A DNA stretch of 64,000 nt, taken from NCBI GenBank assembly GCA_017468115.1, contig JAFUJS010000025.1:15713-79712 (forward strand). Reading direction: 5' to 3'. This document shows positions 26,236 to 36,289 of the stretch, one piece after another; the first letter of the stretch is position 1; each line of letters begins with the position of its first letter. The stretch is from Clostridia bacterium (GTDB lineage Bacteria; Bacillota_A; Clostridia; Oscillospirales; CAG-272). The notes under the pieces were generated by a model. That model saw only the letters and a program-made list of their open reading frames with translations, had not been told where the DNA came from and ran no database searches. Position numbers and translations under genes: made by a program.

Positions 26236-26817
26236 ATGCTAGGAAAATGCTTTTCTATCCTTTGTGTTATATCGGTTCTCGCCACTTTTTTAACCCATAA
26301 TGAAAAAGCCCTTGCTGACTCTATTTTGGTCGGTGCGTCTAAGAGTGTAACGGTGGTAATTTCTATTCTGGGTCTTATGACCCTTTGGAACGGAATTTTA
26401 GAGGTTTTGAAGGAAGCAGGTGTTATCGAAAGGCTATCTAAGCTTTTAAGACCCGTTCTTAAGCTTATTTTTCCACGCGCCTTTAAGGAAAACACAGCCA
26501 CAGAGGAAATTACTGCCTGCGTAAGCGCAAATATTCTTGGTCTTTCCAATGCTACAACACCACTTGCTCTTGCGGCTATTCACAAGCTGAACGAGGGCAG
26601 AAGCAGCGACAAAGCCACAAACGATATGATAACCTTAGCTATTTTGGGCTGTGCCTGCTTTAATATAATTCCAACCACGGTTATTGCTATGAGGGTATCT
26701 CAAGGGGCAAGTATAACCTATGAGCTTTTGGTGCCTGTTTGGATTTGCTCGTTTGTTTGCATGGTTGTGGGTATTATTCTTTGTCGAGTGATAGGTAAGG
26801 TCTGTGGAGATACTTGA
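26236..26817 (+). CDS. spmA: Spore maturation protein A
   Basis: 193 residues, nucleoside-recognition (Gate) domain membrane protein with about five hydrophobic segments. The family motif LWNGILEVLKEAGVIERLSKLLRPVL and ANILGLSNATTPLALAA are intact. SpmA and SpmB are required for proper spore-core dehydration in Bacillus. The CGAGG site is weak. The 3' end overlaps the spmB start by 14 bp. Confidence 0.94.
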   Translation: MLGKCFSILCVISVLATFLTHNEKALADSILVGASKSVTVVISILGLMTLWNGILEVLKEAGVIERLSKLLRPVLKLIFPRAFKENTATEEITACVSANILGLSNATTPLALAAIHKLNEGRSSDKATNDMITLAILGCACFNIIPTTVIAMRVSQGASITYELLVPVWICSFVCMVVGIILCRVIGKVCGDT

Positions 26818-27331
26818 AAAAATTTCATATTATATTTTACCGTTTATCCTGCTTTCGGTGGCTCTTATTATTCTTTTCGGAAAGAAGGATTATTTTGATA
26901 GTTTTTTAAGAGGTGCTGCCGGTGGGGCAAAATCCGCAGTCGGTCTTTTACCTACGCTATGTGCGCTTATTGTTGGCGTGAGCATGCTAACCGCATCAGG
27001 CGCAGGGGAGCTTATTTGCCAACTAATTTCCCCGCTTTTTGATAAAATCGGTATTCCCAAGGAAATTTTCCCCCTGCTGTTAACACGGCCTATTTCCGGC
27101 AGTGCCTCTCTTGCAACCTTTGGGGAGCTACTTTCACAGACAGGGGCGGACAGCTTTCCTGCCCTTTGCGCATCATTGATTATGGCATCCTCTGATACAT
27201 TTATTTATGTGATTTGCGTTTATTTTTCACAGGTTAAAATACGAAAAACAAGGCACGCCTTACCTGTTGCCGTTTTCGTGTCCTGTCTTGCTGTTTTTCT
27301 GTCCTGCATTCTTTGTAGGCTCTTTTATTGA
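26804..27331 (+). CDS. spmB: Spore maturation protein B
   Basis: 175 residues beginning at a GTG inside the spmA 3' end, so coupled translation is likely. A Gate-domain membrane protein with ASGAGELI, LLTRPISGSASLATFGELLSQ-type motifs (the RPxSGS motif is diagnostic) and ASSDTFIYVICVYFSQV. It works with SpmA in spore-core dehydration. Confidence 0.94.
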   Translation: MEILEKISYYILPFILLSVALIILFGKKDYFDSFLRGAAGGAKSAVGLLPTLCALIVGVSMLTASGAGELICQLISPLFDKIGIPKEIFPLLLTRPISGSASLATFGELLSQTGADSFPALCASLIMASSDTFIYVICVYFSQVKIRKTRHALPVAVFVSCLAVFLSCILCRLFY

Positions 27332-27388
27332 ATAAGCTTCCAATTTTCGGCAAACAATATTGTGAAAATTTTGAAAGGAGCTTTTATT

Positions 27389-27652
27389 TTGAAGGGCTGT
27401 CAAAGAAAAATTGTTTATTTGAAAAACACAAAGAGCGCTTATTTTGATGAGGCGTACTTTATAATGAAGCCAAGGGCTGAGGGCACCTGTGAGGAAAGCG
27501 TGCTTAAGGAAGCGGAAAGAATTCTCGGAAGGGCTGAGCCGCCAAGCATTAAGTCAAAGAGGCAGGACTGCGGCGGTTCTGTGTTCAATTATATTATTGG
27601 CGCATTGTCAGGCGCTGTCCTTGCCTTTACCATTTCTTTTTTTATTTTCTAG
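27389..27652 (+). CDS. Small conserved hypothetical protein with C-terminal membrane anchor
   Basis: 87 residues from the TTG at 27389, which has AAAGGAG 8 bases upstream; a GTG at 27362 would add nine residues without a site. The N-terminal part (QRKIVYLKNTKSAYFDEAYFIMKP) is followed by a short basic helix and one transmembrane segment at about 65-86. Similar small proteins occur in clostridial genomes, from memory; their function is unknown. It follows spmB and precedes the rnj promoter. Confidence 0.65.
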   Translation: MKGCQRKIVYLKNTKSAYFDEAYFIMKPRAEGTCEESVLKEAERILGRAEPPSIKSKRQDCGGSVFNYIIGALSGAVLAFTISFFIF

Positions 27653-27656
27653 TTAC

Positions 27657-27685
27657 TTGACTTAATGCCTATTGTATGGTAAAAT
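27657..27685 (+). promoter_or_regulatory. Sigma-A-like promoter for rnj
   Basis: TTGACT, 17 bases, TAAAAT, about 130 bases upstream of the rnj ATG, leaving a long structured leader. Confidence 0.7.
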
Positions 27686-27723
27686 ATAGTTAACAAAATT
27701 TCGTTTACAACAGAGATTACTGG

Positions 27724-27796
27724 AGCTGTGGGGCCGTCAATACACAGCTTTAAGTGCTGTACATATTTTCCGTCATTTATGATGACGGCGTTTTTC
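27724..27796 (+). promoter_or_regulatory. Possible attenuator in the rnj leader
   Basis: A terminator-like hairpin CCGTCAT/ATGACGG (27770-27788) is followed by CGTTTTT before the rnj start. Its right arm can also pair with GCCGTCA at 27733-27739. The AGCTGTG/CACAGCT pair (27724-27749) overlaps that upstream copy. This gives two exclusive folds. It does not match a riboswitch class I recognise. Confidence 0.5.
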
Positions 27797-27818
27797 GATT
27801 TAATTTAAGAGGTTTTAT

Positions 27819-29639
27819 ATGCAAGAAAAGAAAACAAAAAAGTGGCAATCCACCACTAAAAAGGATACAAAAAAAGCAAGCAAGCCGACTGAGAAAAAGA
27901 CCGGTAAGGCTACTAAATCTAATACAAAAAAGCCTGCTAAGCGCACACCGCAAAAGAAAAAGACCACAAAGAAAGCTAACCTGCCTAAGGTTAAGGTTTA
28001 TGCCCTTGGCGGTCTTAACGAAATCGGCATGAATATGACCGTTTTCGAGTGCGAAAATGATATTATTATTGTGGACTGCGGTATTGGCTTTCCAAAGGAC
28101 GATATGCTGGGTATTGACCTTGTTATACCTGACTTTACCCATCTTATGAACAATGTTGACAAAATCAGAGGTATTTTCATAACTCACGGACACGAGGACC
28201 ATATCGGCTCTCTGCCTTATTTCTTGAAGAATATGAATGTGCCTGTTTTTGCAACAAGGCTTACTCTCGGCATTTTGGAAAATAAGCTTGAGGAGCATAA
28301 GCTTTTGCAAAATGCTAAGCTCCACAATGTAAAGGCAGGGGACAAAATTACTGCCGGCTGCTTCAAGGTGGAATTTATAAGAGTAAACCACTCTATTGCC
28401 GATGCCTGTGCTCTTGCTATTTCCACACCCCAGGGTGTGATTGTGCATACGGGCGACTTTAAGCTTGACACCACACCTATTGATGGCGAAATGATGGATA
28501 TTGTGCGCCTTGGTCAGCTTGGCAAGGAGGGCGTTTTGATGCTCCTTTGCGAATCTACAAACGTGGAGCGCGCAGGTCACACTCCGTCGGAGAAAAATGT
28601 TGGCGTTTCTCTTGAAAAGATTTTTTCAACCGCCAAGGACAAAAGAATTATAATTGCAACCTTTGCATCAAACGTACACAGAGTTCAGCAGATTATTGAC
28701 GCCAGCGCAAACCACGGGCGCAGAGTTGCTGTAACCGGACGAAGCATGATAAACGTAGTTAATGCGGCGGTTAGGCTTGGCTATATGAATGTGCCCGACG
28801 GGGTGCTTATCGGTATAGACGAAATTAAGAAATACCCTGCCGAAAGGATTACTATTGTTACAACCGGCTCACAGGGAGAGCCAATGTCTGCCCTATACAG
28901 AATGGCATTTTCCGACCACGACAAGGTACAGCTTACAGACAAGGATTTGGTTGTGCTGTCCTCCAGCGCTATTCCGGGTAATGAGCCTCTTGTCGGAAAG
29001 ATTGTTAACGAGATGTATCGCAGGGGCGTTAATGTTTATCACGACACAAGCGTTGAGGTCCATGTTTCGGGACACGCCTGCCGTGAGGAGCTAAAGCTTA
29101 TGCACGCACTTATTAAGCCTAAGTATTTTATGCCAGTGCATGGCGAATACAGGCATCTTATTCAGCACAAGGAGCTTGCCGAGGGTATGGGTATGAGTGC
29201 GGAAAATATCTTTGTTTCCGATGTTGGTAAGGTTGTTGAGCTTGACAGTGAGGGCGCTCGCTTTAATGGCACCGTCCAAGCCGGCAAGGTGCTGATTGAC
29301 GGCTCCGGCGTTGGAGATGTTGGAAACATTGTGCTTCGTGACAGAAAGAATCTTTCCGAAAGCGGCCTTATTATTGCCGTTGCTTCTGTTAGCCTTGAGG
29401 AAGGCATTTTGATGTCCGGACCTGAGATTGTTTCCCGTGGCTTTGTTTATGTGCGCGAGAGCGAGGAGCTTATAAACGGCGCCCGTGATATTGCCACAAG
29501 GGTGCTTGTTGATGCGCTAGATGATGGCATTAAGGAGTGGAGCAAGCTGAAGGAGCTTATGAAAAATGCTATTTCCAAATATGTCTTTGCCAAGACAAAG
29601 AAAAAGCCTGTAATACTCCCTATTTTGCTAAACATATAA
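27819..29639 (+). CDS. rnj: Ribonuclease J
   Basis: 606 residues, longer than the usual 555 because of a Lys/Thr-rich extension of about 50 residues at the N-terminus. The metallo-beta-lactamase core follows: LGGLNEIGMN, the zinc motif HGHEDH at 123-128, HTGDFK, the beta-CASP domain with SGHACREELKLM, and PVHGEYRHL. The C-terminal domain ends ISKYVFAKTKKKPVILP. It is an essential 5' exo/endonuclease of mRNA decay and rRNA maturation in Firmicutes. The ATG is preceded by AAGAGG. The leader carries a possible self-control attenuator. Confidence 0.95.
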   Translation: MQEKKTKKWQSTTKKDTKKASKPTEKKTGKATKSNTKKPAKRTPQKKKTTKKANLPKVKVYALGGLNEIGMNMTVFECENDIIIVDCGIGFPKDDMLGIDLVIPDFTHLMNNVDKIRGIFITHGHEDHIGSLPYFLKNMNVPVFATRLTLGILENKLEEHKLLQNAKLHNVKAGDKITAGCFKVEFIRVNHSIADACALAISTPQGVIVHTGDFKLDTTPIDGEMMDIVRLGQLGKEGVLMLLCESTNVERAGHTPSEKNVGVSLEKIFSTAKDKRIIIATFASNVHRVQQIIDASANHGRRVAVTGRSMINVVNAAVRLGYMNVPDGVLIGIDEIKKYPAERITIVTTGSQGEPMSALYRMAFSDHDKVQLTDKDLVVLSSSAIPGNEPLVGKIVNEMYRRGVNVYHDTSVEVHVSGHACREELKLMHALIKPKYFMPVHGEYRHLIQHKELAEGMGMSAENIFVSDVGKVVELDSEGARFNGTVQAGKVLIDGSGVGDVGNIVLRDRKNLSESGLIIAVASVSLEEGILMSGPEIVSRGFVYVRESEELINGARDIATRVLVDALDDGIKEWSKLKELMKNAISKYVFAKTKKKPVILPILLNI

Positions 29640-29680
29640 ATAAAAAAATCCCAAGCCTGCTCGGCTTGGGATTTATTTTT
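29640..29680. terminator. Bidirectional terminator between rnj and lipoprotein gene
   Basis: 12-bp stem AAATCCCAAGCC/GGCTTGGGATTT (29646-29674), 5-base loop, with A and T runs on both sides. Confidence 0.92.
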
Positions 29681-31082
29681 ATTCCTCTTCCTCGTATGAA
29701 AGCTCAGAGTCGGCTTGACCTTGGATGAGCAAGTTTCCATAATCGCTTGATACTGATATATACAAGGTGTATTCTGTTTCTGTAATTCTTCCCTCATCGT
29801 CGACGGTTATTGTAATCGTCGCTGTTTTTGATAAAACCTCTCCTCTTATGGAGCTGATCATCTCGGCATATGCGGAGATATCCGGATTATCATAAATCAG
29901 CTTGTACTCATCTCCGTTGATTTTCATATTTTCTATTCCGTTAATATCAACAGAAGGGGCAACGAACAAAAGTCCACTTTGATTGAAATACTCTCTTGCT
30001 TCTCTGTCGCTATCCAAGCTGACGCCTGACGGGGCATTATATGCTTTTCCGTCTCGGTAGATATAATGCTTGCCGGAGTTGCTTGCATCGTAATAGTCAT
30101 AAAAATATTTTCCGTCTTCATCTACGCCCGCTGTACCAACATACTTGTACTGCTGCTTGTTGGTTTCAGATGCGAAGGATGCTACAAATGCGGTGTTTGT
30201 TTCAAAGCTTATGGTTTCCTTGCCTTCCTCAAGCTTACCCCTGTACTCGTTAATATAGCCGAGCGCCCTTACGTCGTCTACCCTTTTATAGTCATCGTAA
30301 TCTATGGAATCAGGCTCCTTTAGTGCGTTTATATCGGCGTATGTAATTGTAAATTCCATGCTTGTAAAGCTTGGCTGCTCGTTTGTTTCGCTATCAAAGA
30401 TTTCAAACACTACGTTTAAGCGCTTTGGGTATAGCTCGCTATCTGTCTTAAATGTAAACTGTATATCATTTATGTAGTAGTTTGTGGGGATCATACGATA
30501 AAGTGAATCAAGACTACCCATAAACTCCTCTATCGCCTTTTCGGATAGCTGGCTAATCTTTACTGTATATTCACCCTTGCTGTTTTTAGTGCAGGTGATT
30601 TTTTCCGCAGTTCCCTCATCACTTATTTCCTCAGACTTGTTGATTTCGTCCAAATAATGCAAGAAATCATCTGTGCTCATTTCGGTATAATAGGAATCTG
30701 TTATATCGTCCTTTGTGTTAGACATATACATAGCACCGTTGGAATAACCAATCGTTGAGTCAATGGTTTCGACGACTGTTCCTACTGTTACTGTTATCGT
30801 AGAGCTTTCGGCATACTTATAATCTGAAGTTCCCCTTCCCCAAATCTGCTCTTTAGCATCTACTCTTGCTCCCAGGTAGGTTTTATCATAGACGCTAAGT
30901 ATAAACTCGGCTGTTGCTTCGTATGAGCCTGAATTGTTAAGATTATTTCCTGCTCTTTCTATAACCGCCATTGCCCTTTCCTCTTGCGGCAAATCGTCAA
31001 TATTTACCTGACATGAGCAAATCATTATAAGCACAAGCATTGCTGCCAATGCCACAAGTAATATTTTTATTGTATTTTTCAT
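29679..31082 (-). CDS. Lipoprotein of unknown function
   Basis: 467 residues. The N-terminus MKNTIKILLVALAAMLVLIMICSCQ contains a lipobox ending at Cys24, so it is a membrane-anchored extracytoplasmic lipoprotein. The rest is a beta-rich, Ser/Thr/Asp/Tyr-rich fold with repeated SYEATAEF and ITVTVDDEGRITE-type strands reminiscent of LolA/DUF-type lipoproteins, and an acidic EEEE tail. No enzyme motif is visible. It shares a bidirectional terminator with rnj. Confidence 0.75.
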   Translation of the reverse strand: MKNTIKILLVALAAMLVLIMICSCQVNIDDLPQEERAMAVIERAGNNLNNSGSYEATAEFILSVYDKTYLGARVDAKEQIWGRGTSDYKYAESSTITVTVGTVVETIDSTIGYSNGAMYMSNTKDDITDSYYTEMSTDDFLHYLDEINKSEEISDEGTAEKITCTKNSKGEYTVKISQLSEKAIEEFMGSLDSLYRMIPTNYYINDIQFTFKTDSELYPKRLNVVFEIFDSETNEQPSFTSMEFTITYADINALKEPDSIDYDDYKRVDDVRALGYINEYRGKLEEGKETISFETNTAFVASFASETNKQQYKYVGTAGVDEDGKYFYDYYDASNSGKHYIYRDGKAYNAPSGVSLDSDREAREYFNQSGLLFVAPSVDINGIENMKINGDEYKLIYDNPDISAYAEMISSIRGEVLSKTATITITVDDEGRITETEYTLYISVSSDYGNLLIQGQADSELSYEEEE

Positions 31083-31314
31083 TTTTTCTCTCCTTTACAA
31101 TGCTTCTTGTTAAGACATACACCACCTATGTCTTGTTTTCAATTATCCTATTCGCAATAATGTCTTTTTCGATTGACTGCAAATTGTGTCTCTTTCCTCC
31201 TCATATATATAAACGCAAAATTTTGGAAAAAGGTTTCAAATTTTTTAAAAAATTTACAAAATTTTTATATTTTTTATTTTTTTAGTTTTTCTCCCTTTTT
31301 TGCGTGCGCAAATA

Positions 31315-31343
31315 TTGTAAAGACAGTTTTTTTGTGCTATACT
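31315..31343 (+). promoter_or_regulatory. Sigma-A-like promoter for the ABC exporter operon
   Basis: TTGTAA, 17 bases, TATACT, 40 bases upstream of the ATG. A TGCG/CGCA dyad lies just upstream of the -35. The 31083-31314 gap is otherwise very AT-rich and shows nothing else. Confidence 0.65.
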
Positions 31344-31383
31344 GTATGTTGGTTTAATTTGGAATTTACGAAGGGGGATTTTT

Positions 31384-33120
31384 ATGACTAAGCTGCTTAA
31401 GTACATGAATGGTTATCGTAAGGAATGTATTTTAAGTCCGCTTTTTAAGATGCTTGAGGCGTTTTTTGAGCTTTTGGTGCCTTTTGTTGTGGCTTACATT
31501 ATTGACACGGCTATTCCAGCTGGTAAAAATGGCGATACCTCCAGCCTTATTATATCTTGTCTGATTATGGCCGGACTTGGCGCAATCGGTCTTACCTGTA
31601 CTATTTTTGCACAGTATTTTGCTGCAAAGGCGGCAGTTGGCTTTACCTCTAAAATCAAGCACTCCCTTTTTGAGCATATTACCTCTCTTTCCTATACGGA
31701 AATTGATACGCTTGGAACATCTACACTTATCACAAGAATGACAAGTGATGCAAATCAGGTGCAGACAGGCGTTAACCTTACGCTAAGACTGTTTATGCGC
31801 TCCCCTGTTATTGTTTTCGGCGCTATGATTATGGCATTTGTGGTTGACACAGAGGCGAAGGCGGCACTTGTTTTTGTAGGCGCCATTCCTGCCCTTGCTA
31901 TTGTTGTTTTCGGAATCATGTGCGCTACAATCCCTCTTTACAAGAAGGTACAGACAAGGCTTGACGGTGTTTTAGGCTCTGCCCGTGAAAACCTTACCGG
32001 CATCAGAGTTATCCGTGCCTTTGGACTTGAGAAGAATGAGCAGGAAAAATTCAAGACTAAGACCGAAGATCTTAATAAGGCGCAAAAGGTGGTTGGCGCA
32101 ATTTCCGCTATTATGAACCCCCTTACCTATGCTATTGTAAATATAGCTATTGTGGTGCTTCTTTATGTTGGTAATATAGAGGTGGATGCAGGCGCTTTGA
32201 CAACAGGACAGCTGGTTGCTCTTTACAACTATATGTCCCAAATTTTAATTGAGCTGATTAAGCTGGCAAATCTTATTATTACTATAACCAAGGCTCTTGC
32301 CTCTGCAAACAGAATTGAGGCTGTATTTGAAATAAAATCCTCGCAGGAAATTATGGAGCTTGAGGGTGGCGACCCACAATATGCGGTTGAATTCAGAAAC
32401 GCATATTTGAAATATGCCTCATCCCCCGAATACTCTCTTGAGGATATTGACTTTACTGTTTCCAAGGGAGAAACGGTTGGTATTATCGGAGGTACAGGCT
32501 CAGGTAAGACCTCGCTTATTAACATGATAGGCAGGTTTTATGATGCAGAAAAGGGTGAGGTTTTTGTAAATGGCAAAAACGTTAAGTCCTACCAGCTTGA
32601 TACTCTGCGTGAAATGATTGGTATGACACCTCAAAAAGCTGTTTTATTTAAGGGCACCCTAAGAGAAAATCTACAATGGGGCGACAAGACAGCCAGCGAC
32701 GAGGAAATTATTAATGCTATCGAAATTGCTCAAGCAAAGGACGTTTTGGACTCAAAGAGCGAGGGGCTTGACTTTGTTGTTGAGCAGGGAGGCAAAAACC
32801 TTTCCGGCGGGCAAAGACAGCGCTTTACAATTGCTCGTGCACTTGTTGGCAAGCCTGAAATTATTGTGCTTGACGACTCATCCAGCGCACTTGACTATTT
32901 AACCGATTTAAGGTTAAGAACCGCTATTGCAGATATTGATTATAAGCCTACGGTGTTTATAGTTTCGCAAAGAACTGCATCTATACAGAATGCAGATAAG
33001 ATAATTGTTTTGGACGACGGAAAAATTGTCGGCATGGGCAAGCACGACGGACTTTTGAAAAACTGCCCTGTTTATGCCGAGATTTATGCCTCTCAATTTA
33101 AGAAGGGGGGCGAGGAATAA
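31384..33120 (+). CDS. ABC exporter half-transporter, degenerate-site subunit
   Basis: 578 residues: a six-helix type IV membrane domain (about 1-320) fused to a nucleotide-binding domain. Walker A GGTGSGKTS is at 369-377 and the signature LSGGQ at 473-477. The Walker B reads VLDDSSS with Asp498 where the catalytic Glu is expected. The stop overlaps the next gene's start by one base (TAATG). With the second subunit it makes a heterodimer in which this chain contributes the canonical LSGGQ and the inactive Walker B. It resembles LmrCD/BmrCD multidrug or lipid exporters. Confidence 0.92.
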   Translation: MTKLLKYMNGYRKECILSPLFKMLEAFFELLVPFVVAYIIDTAIPAGKNGDTSSLIISCLIMAGLGAIGLTCTIFAQYFAAKAAVGFTSKIKHSLFEHITSLSYTEIDTLGTSTLITRMTSDANQVQTGVNLTLRLFMRSPVIVFGAMIMAFVVDTEAKAALVFVGAIPALAIVVFGIMCATIPLYKKVQTRLDGVLGSARENLTGIRVIRAFGLEKNEQEKFKTKTEDLNKAQKVVGAISAIMNPLTYAIVNIAIVVLLYVGNIEVDAGALTTGQLVALYNYMSQILIELIKLANLIITITKALASANRIEAVFEIKSSQEIMELEGGDPQYAVEFRNAYLKYASSPEYSLEDIDFTVSKGETVGIIGGTGSGKTSLINMIGRFYDAEKGEVFVNGKNVKSYQLDTLREMIGMTPQKAVLFKGTLRENLQWGDKTASDEEIINAIEIAQAKDVLDSKSEGLDFVVEQGGKNLSGGQRQRFTIARALVGKPEIIVLDDSSSALDYLTDLRLRTAIADIDYKPTVFIVSQRTASIQNADKIIVLDDGKIVGMGKHDGLLKNCPVYAEIYASQFKKGGEE

Positions 33121-34874
33121 TGAAGGGTGCTCATACTCTTAAGCTTGTTTTGGGCTATATTAAAAGATATTGGTTTTTAATCATTATTTCTCTTCTGTTT
33201 GCCCTTTGCAGCGTCGGGCTGACGCTTTATATTCCAATCAGAATCGGCGATACAATTGACTCCATTGACAAGGGTCTTGATATTGTGCCGATACTTATTG
33301 AAATAGGTGTGCTTGCCGGTGCTGTTGCCCTTGTCCAATGGATTATGGGTCTTATCAATAACAAAATTACCTACAATGTAACAAGAGATATAAGAAACGA
33401 GGCCTTTTATAAGCTGGAAACACTGCCTCTTAGCTATGTAGACTCTCATTCCTACGGCGAGATTGTAAGCCGTATGATTTCCGATGTTGACCAATTTACT
33501 GACGGGCTTTTGATGGGCTTTACACAGCTGTTTACCGGTATTGTTACCATCATCGGCACCTTTGTGTTTATGCTTTCTCTTAACTGGGTTATTACCATTG
33601 TGGTTGTGGCGCTGACACCCCTTTCCCTATTTATTGCAAGCTTTATTTCCAAGAGAACCTACTCTCTTTTCAAGAAACAGGCTGAGGCTAAGGCTAAGGA
33701 AACTGCCATTATTGACGAAACTATTGGAAATATGAAGGTGGTTAAGGCGTTTAGCCACGAGGACGAGGCGCTGGAGAAATTTGACCAGGCTGACCTGGAG
33801 CTGAAAAAGGCATCTACAAAGGCAATATTCTTCTCCTCATTGGTTAACCCCACCACAAGATTTGTAAACGCACTTATTTATGCCGGCGTTGCGTTGGTTG
33901 GCGCATTGGCAGTAATGAACATATTGCCGCCTGCCCTTACCGTTTCCTTTACGGTTGGTATGCTATCTACCTTTTTAAGCTATGCTAACCAATTTGCAAA
34001 GCCATTTAATGAAATTTCCAGCGTGGTTACAGAGCTGCAAAATGCCCTTGCCTGCGCAGGTAGAGTTTTTGAGTTTATAGACGAGGAAAACGAGGTGGCT
34101 GACAAGGATGATGCCCTTGTGCTTACTGACACAGAGGGTAATGTTTCCTTGAAGGATGTTGCCTTCTCCTACTCCCCTGACAAGGAGCTTATTAAGGACC
34201 TTAGCCTCGAGGTTAAGAGCGGTATGAGGGTTGCCATTGTTGGACCTACCGGCTGTGGAAAAACCACCCTTATTAACCTGCTTATGAGGTTTTATGATGT
34301 TAACAGCGGTGGCATCTTTGTTGACGGCTGTGATATCAGAGATATGACAAGGCTCTCCCTGCGTGAAAGCTATGGTATGGTTTTACAGGAAACCTGGCTA
34401 CAAGCAGGCAGCGTTAAGGACAACATCAAAATGGGTCGTCCGGATGCAACAGATGAGGAAATTATTGAGGCGGCAAAGTCCTGCCACGCCCATAGCTTTA
34501 TAAAGAGGCTACCACAGGGCTACGACACTTACATTTCGGACGAGGGCTCCCCTCTTTCGCAGGGACAGAAGCAGCTTTTATGCATTGCGAGAATTATGCT
34601 TGCTTTGCCACCTATGCTGATTCTTGACGAGGCTACCTCATCTATTGACACTCGTACAGAGTTGAAAATTCAAGAGGCGTTCTTCAAGCTAATGGAGGGA
34701 CGTACCTCGTTTATAGTTGCCCACAGGCTCTCCACTATCAAGGAGGCTGATGTTATTCTTGTTATGAACAAGGGTAAGATTATTGAAATGGGTACACACG
34801 ATGAGCTGATTAAGAACGAAGGCTTCTATTCTCAGCTTTACAATAGCCAATTTATCGAAACACCAGAGGAATAA
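33120..34874 (+). CDS. ABC exporter half-transporter, catalytic-site subunit
   Basis: 584 residues with the same layout as the preceding gene. Walker A GPTGCGKTT is at 375-383, the signature is LSQGQ at 479-483 (deviates from LSGGQ), and Walker B is LILDEATSS with catalytic Glu504. It therefore pairs its active Walker B with the other chain's canonical signature, leaving one consensus and one degenerate ATP site. The ATG overlaps the previous stop, and GGGGGCGAGG precedes it. Confidence 0.92.
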   Translation: MKGAHTLKLVLGYIKRYWFLIIISLLFALCSVGLTLYIPIRIGDTIDSIDKGLDIVPILIEIGVLAGAVALVQWIMGLINNKITYNVTRDIRNEAFYKLETLPLSYVDSHSYGEIVSRMISDVDQFTDGLLMGFTQLFTGIVTIIGTFVFMLSLNWVITIVVVALTPLSLFIASFISKRTYSLFKKQAEAKAKETAIIDETIGNMKVVKAFSHEDEALEKFDQADLELKKASTKAIFFSSLVNPTTRFVNALIYAGVALVGALAVMNILPPALTVSFTVGMLSTFLSYANQFAKPFNEISSVVTELQNALACAGRVFEFIDEENEVADKDDALVLTDTEGNVSLKDVAFSYSPDKELIKDLSLEVKSGMRVAIVGPTGCGKTTLINLLMRFYDVNSGGIFVDGCDIRDMTRLSLRESYGMVLQETWLQAGSVKDNIKMGRPDATDEEIIEAAKSCHAHSFIKRLPQGYDTYISDEGSPLSQGQKQLLCIARIMLALPPMLILDEATSSIDTRTELKIQEAFFKLMEGRTSFIVAHRLSTIKEADVILVMNKGKIIEMGTHDELIKNEGFYSQLYNSQFIETPEE

Positions 34875-34875
34875 A

Positions 34876-36288
34876 ATGAGAAAAACTAAAATTGTATGCA
34901 CCATAGGTCCTGCTTGCGGAGATGAAAAGACACTTACCGAGCTTTGCTTAGCCGGTATGAATGTTGCAAGACTTAACTTTTCACACGGAACACATGAGGA
35001 CCATCTTGAAAAAATCAATCTTATTAAGGCTGTAAGGGAAAAGCTTAATTTGCCTATTGCTATTATGCTTGACACTAAGGGTCCCGAATACAGAATCAGG
35101 AGCTTTGAAAACGGCTCTGCAACCATAAACGACGGCGACACATTTATTTTCACAACCGATGATGTTGTGGGTAACGAGAAAATGGTTGGCGTAAACTATA
35201 AGGGTCTTATTAATGACCTATCTGTTGGGGACAGAATTCTTGTAAACAACGGTCTTGTAATTTTTGAGGTTGTGGAGCTGAACTCTACACAAGCCATTTG
35301 TAAAACCATTGTCGGCGGCGAGCTTTCCAATTTCAAAAGCATGAGCTTCCCTAACAAGGTATTAAACCAAGAGTACCTTTCCGAGCAGGACAAGAGCGAT
35401 ATACTCTTTGGTATTGAGCAGGGCGTTGATTTTATTGCTTGCTCCTTTGTTTCAAGACGTCAGGACCTTGTTGACATCAGAGAGTTTTTGAAGGCTAACA
35501 GCGGTCAAGGCATTGATATTATTGCCAAGATTGAAAACAGAAGCGGTGTTGACAATATTGAGGAAATTTGCAAGGAATGTGATGGCGTTATGGTTGCCCG
35601 TGGCGACCTTGGCGTGGAAATTCCCTTTGAGGAGCTTCCTGTTACTCAAAAGCATCTTATTACCAAGTGCAGAATGCTTGGTAAGCGTGTAATTACCGCT
35701 ACTGAAATGCTGGAGTCTATGATTAATAATCCACGCCCTACACGTGCGGAAATTTCCGATGTTGCAAATGCGGTTTATGACGGCTCCAGCGCTGTTATGC
35801 TTTCCGGCGAAACTGCTATGGGTAAGTATCCTATTTTGACTGTTAAGACAATGTCTAAGATTGTTGAAAAGACAGAAAGCTACATAAATTACGATTCTTT
35901 GTTCTCCTCTGCTGATTTTACAATCAGAAATGCGGTTGACGCAATTTCACACTCAACAGCCTGCATGGCTATTGATATCCATGCTAAAGCTATTGTTGTT
36001 TGCTCTATTTCCGGTATTACTGCCCGAATGGTTTCTCGTTTCAGAGCGCCGGTTGATATTATCGGTATGACTACCAGCGAGGCAACCTGGAGAAAGCTGG
36101 CGCTTTCTTGGGGCGTTACTCCTGTAATGTGTGAGGTTGTAAACTCTACTGACGTGCTTTTCTATATGGCTAACAAGGCTGCAAAGCAGACCTTTAAGCT
36201 AAAGAAGGGCGATAAAATTGTTATTACCGGTGGTATTACCAACGGCGAAAGCGGCAGTACAAATCTTATAAAGCTGGAGACTATCTAA
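34876..36288 (+). CDS. pyk: Pyruvate kinase
   Basis: 470 residues, full length for the short bacterial form without the extra C-terminal PEP-utiliser domain. N-terminal TKIVCTIGPA, the substrate and K+ site MLDTKGPEYR, the metal motif MVARGDLGVEIP, and ITATEMLESMI are all present. It makes ATP and pyruvate from PEP. The ATG is one base after the ABC gene stop, so it is in the same operon, an unusual neighbour for an exporter. Confidence 0.96.
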   Translation: MRKTKIVCTIGPACGDEKTLTELCLAGMNVARLNFSHGTHEDHLEKINLIKAVREKLNLPIAIMLDTKGPEYRIRSFENGSATINDGDTFIFTTDDVVGNEKMVGVNYKGLINDLSVGDRILVNNGLVIFEVVELNSTQAICKTIVGGELSNFKSMSFPNKVLNQEYLSEQDKSDILFGIEQGVDFIACSFVSRRQDLVDIREFLKANSGQGIDIIAKIENRSGVDNIEEICKECDGVMVARGDLGVEIPFEELPVTQKHLITKCRMLGKRVITATEMLESMINNPRPTRAEISDVANAVYDGSSAVMLSGETAMGKYPILTVKTMSKIVEKTESYINYDSLFSSADFTIRNAVDAISHSTACMAIDIHAKAIVVCSISGITARMVSRFRAPVDIIGMTTSEATWRKLALSWGVTPVMCEVVNSTDVLFYMANKAAKQTFKLKKGDKIVITGGITNGESGSTNLIKLETI

Positions 36289-36289
36289 A

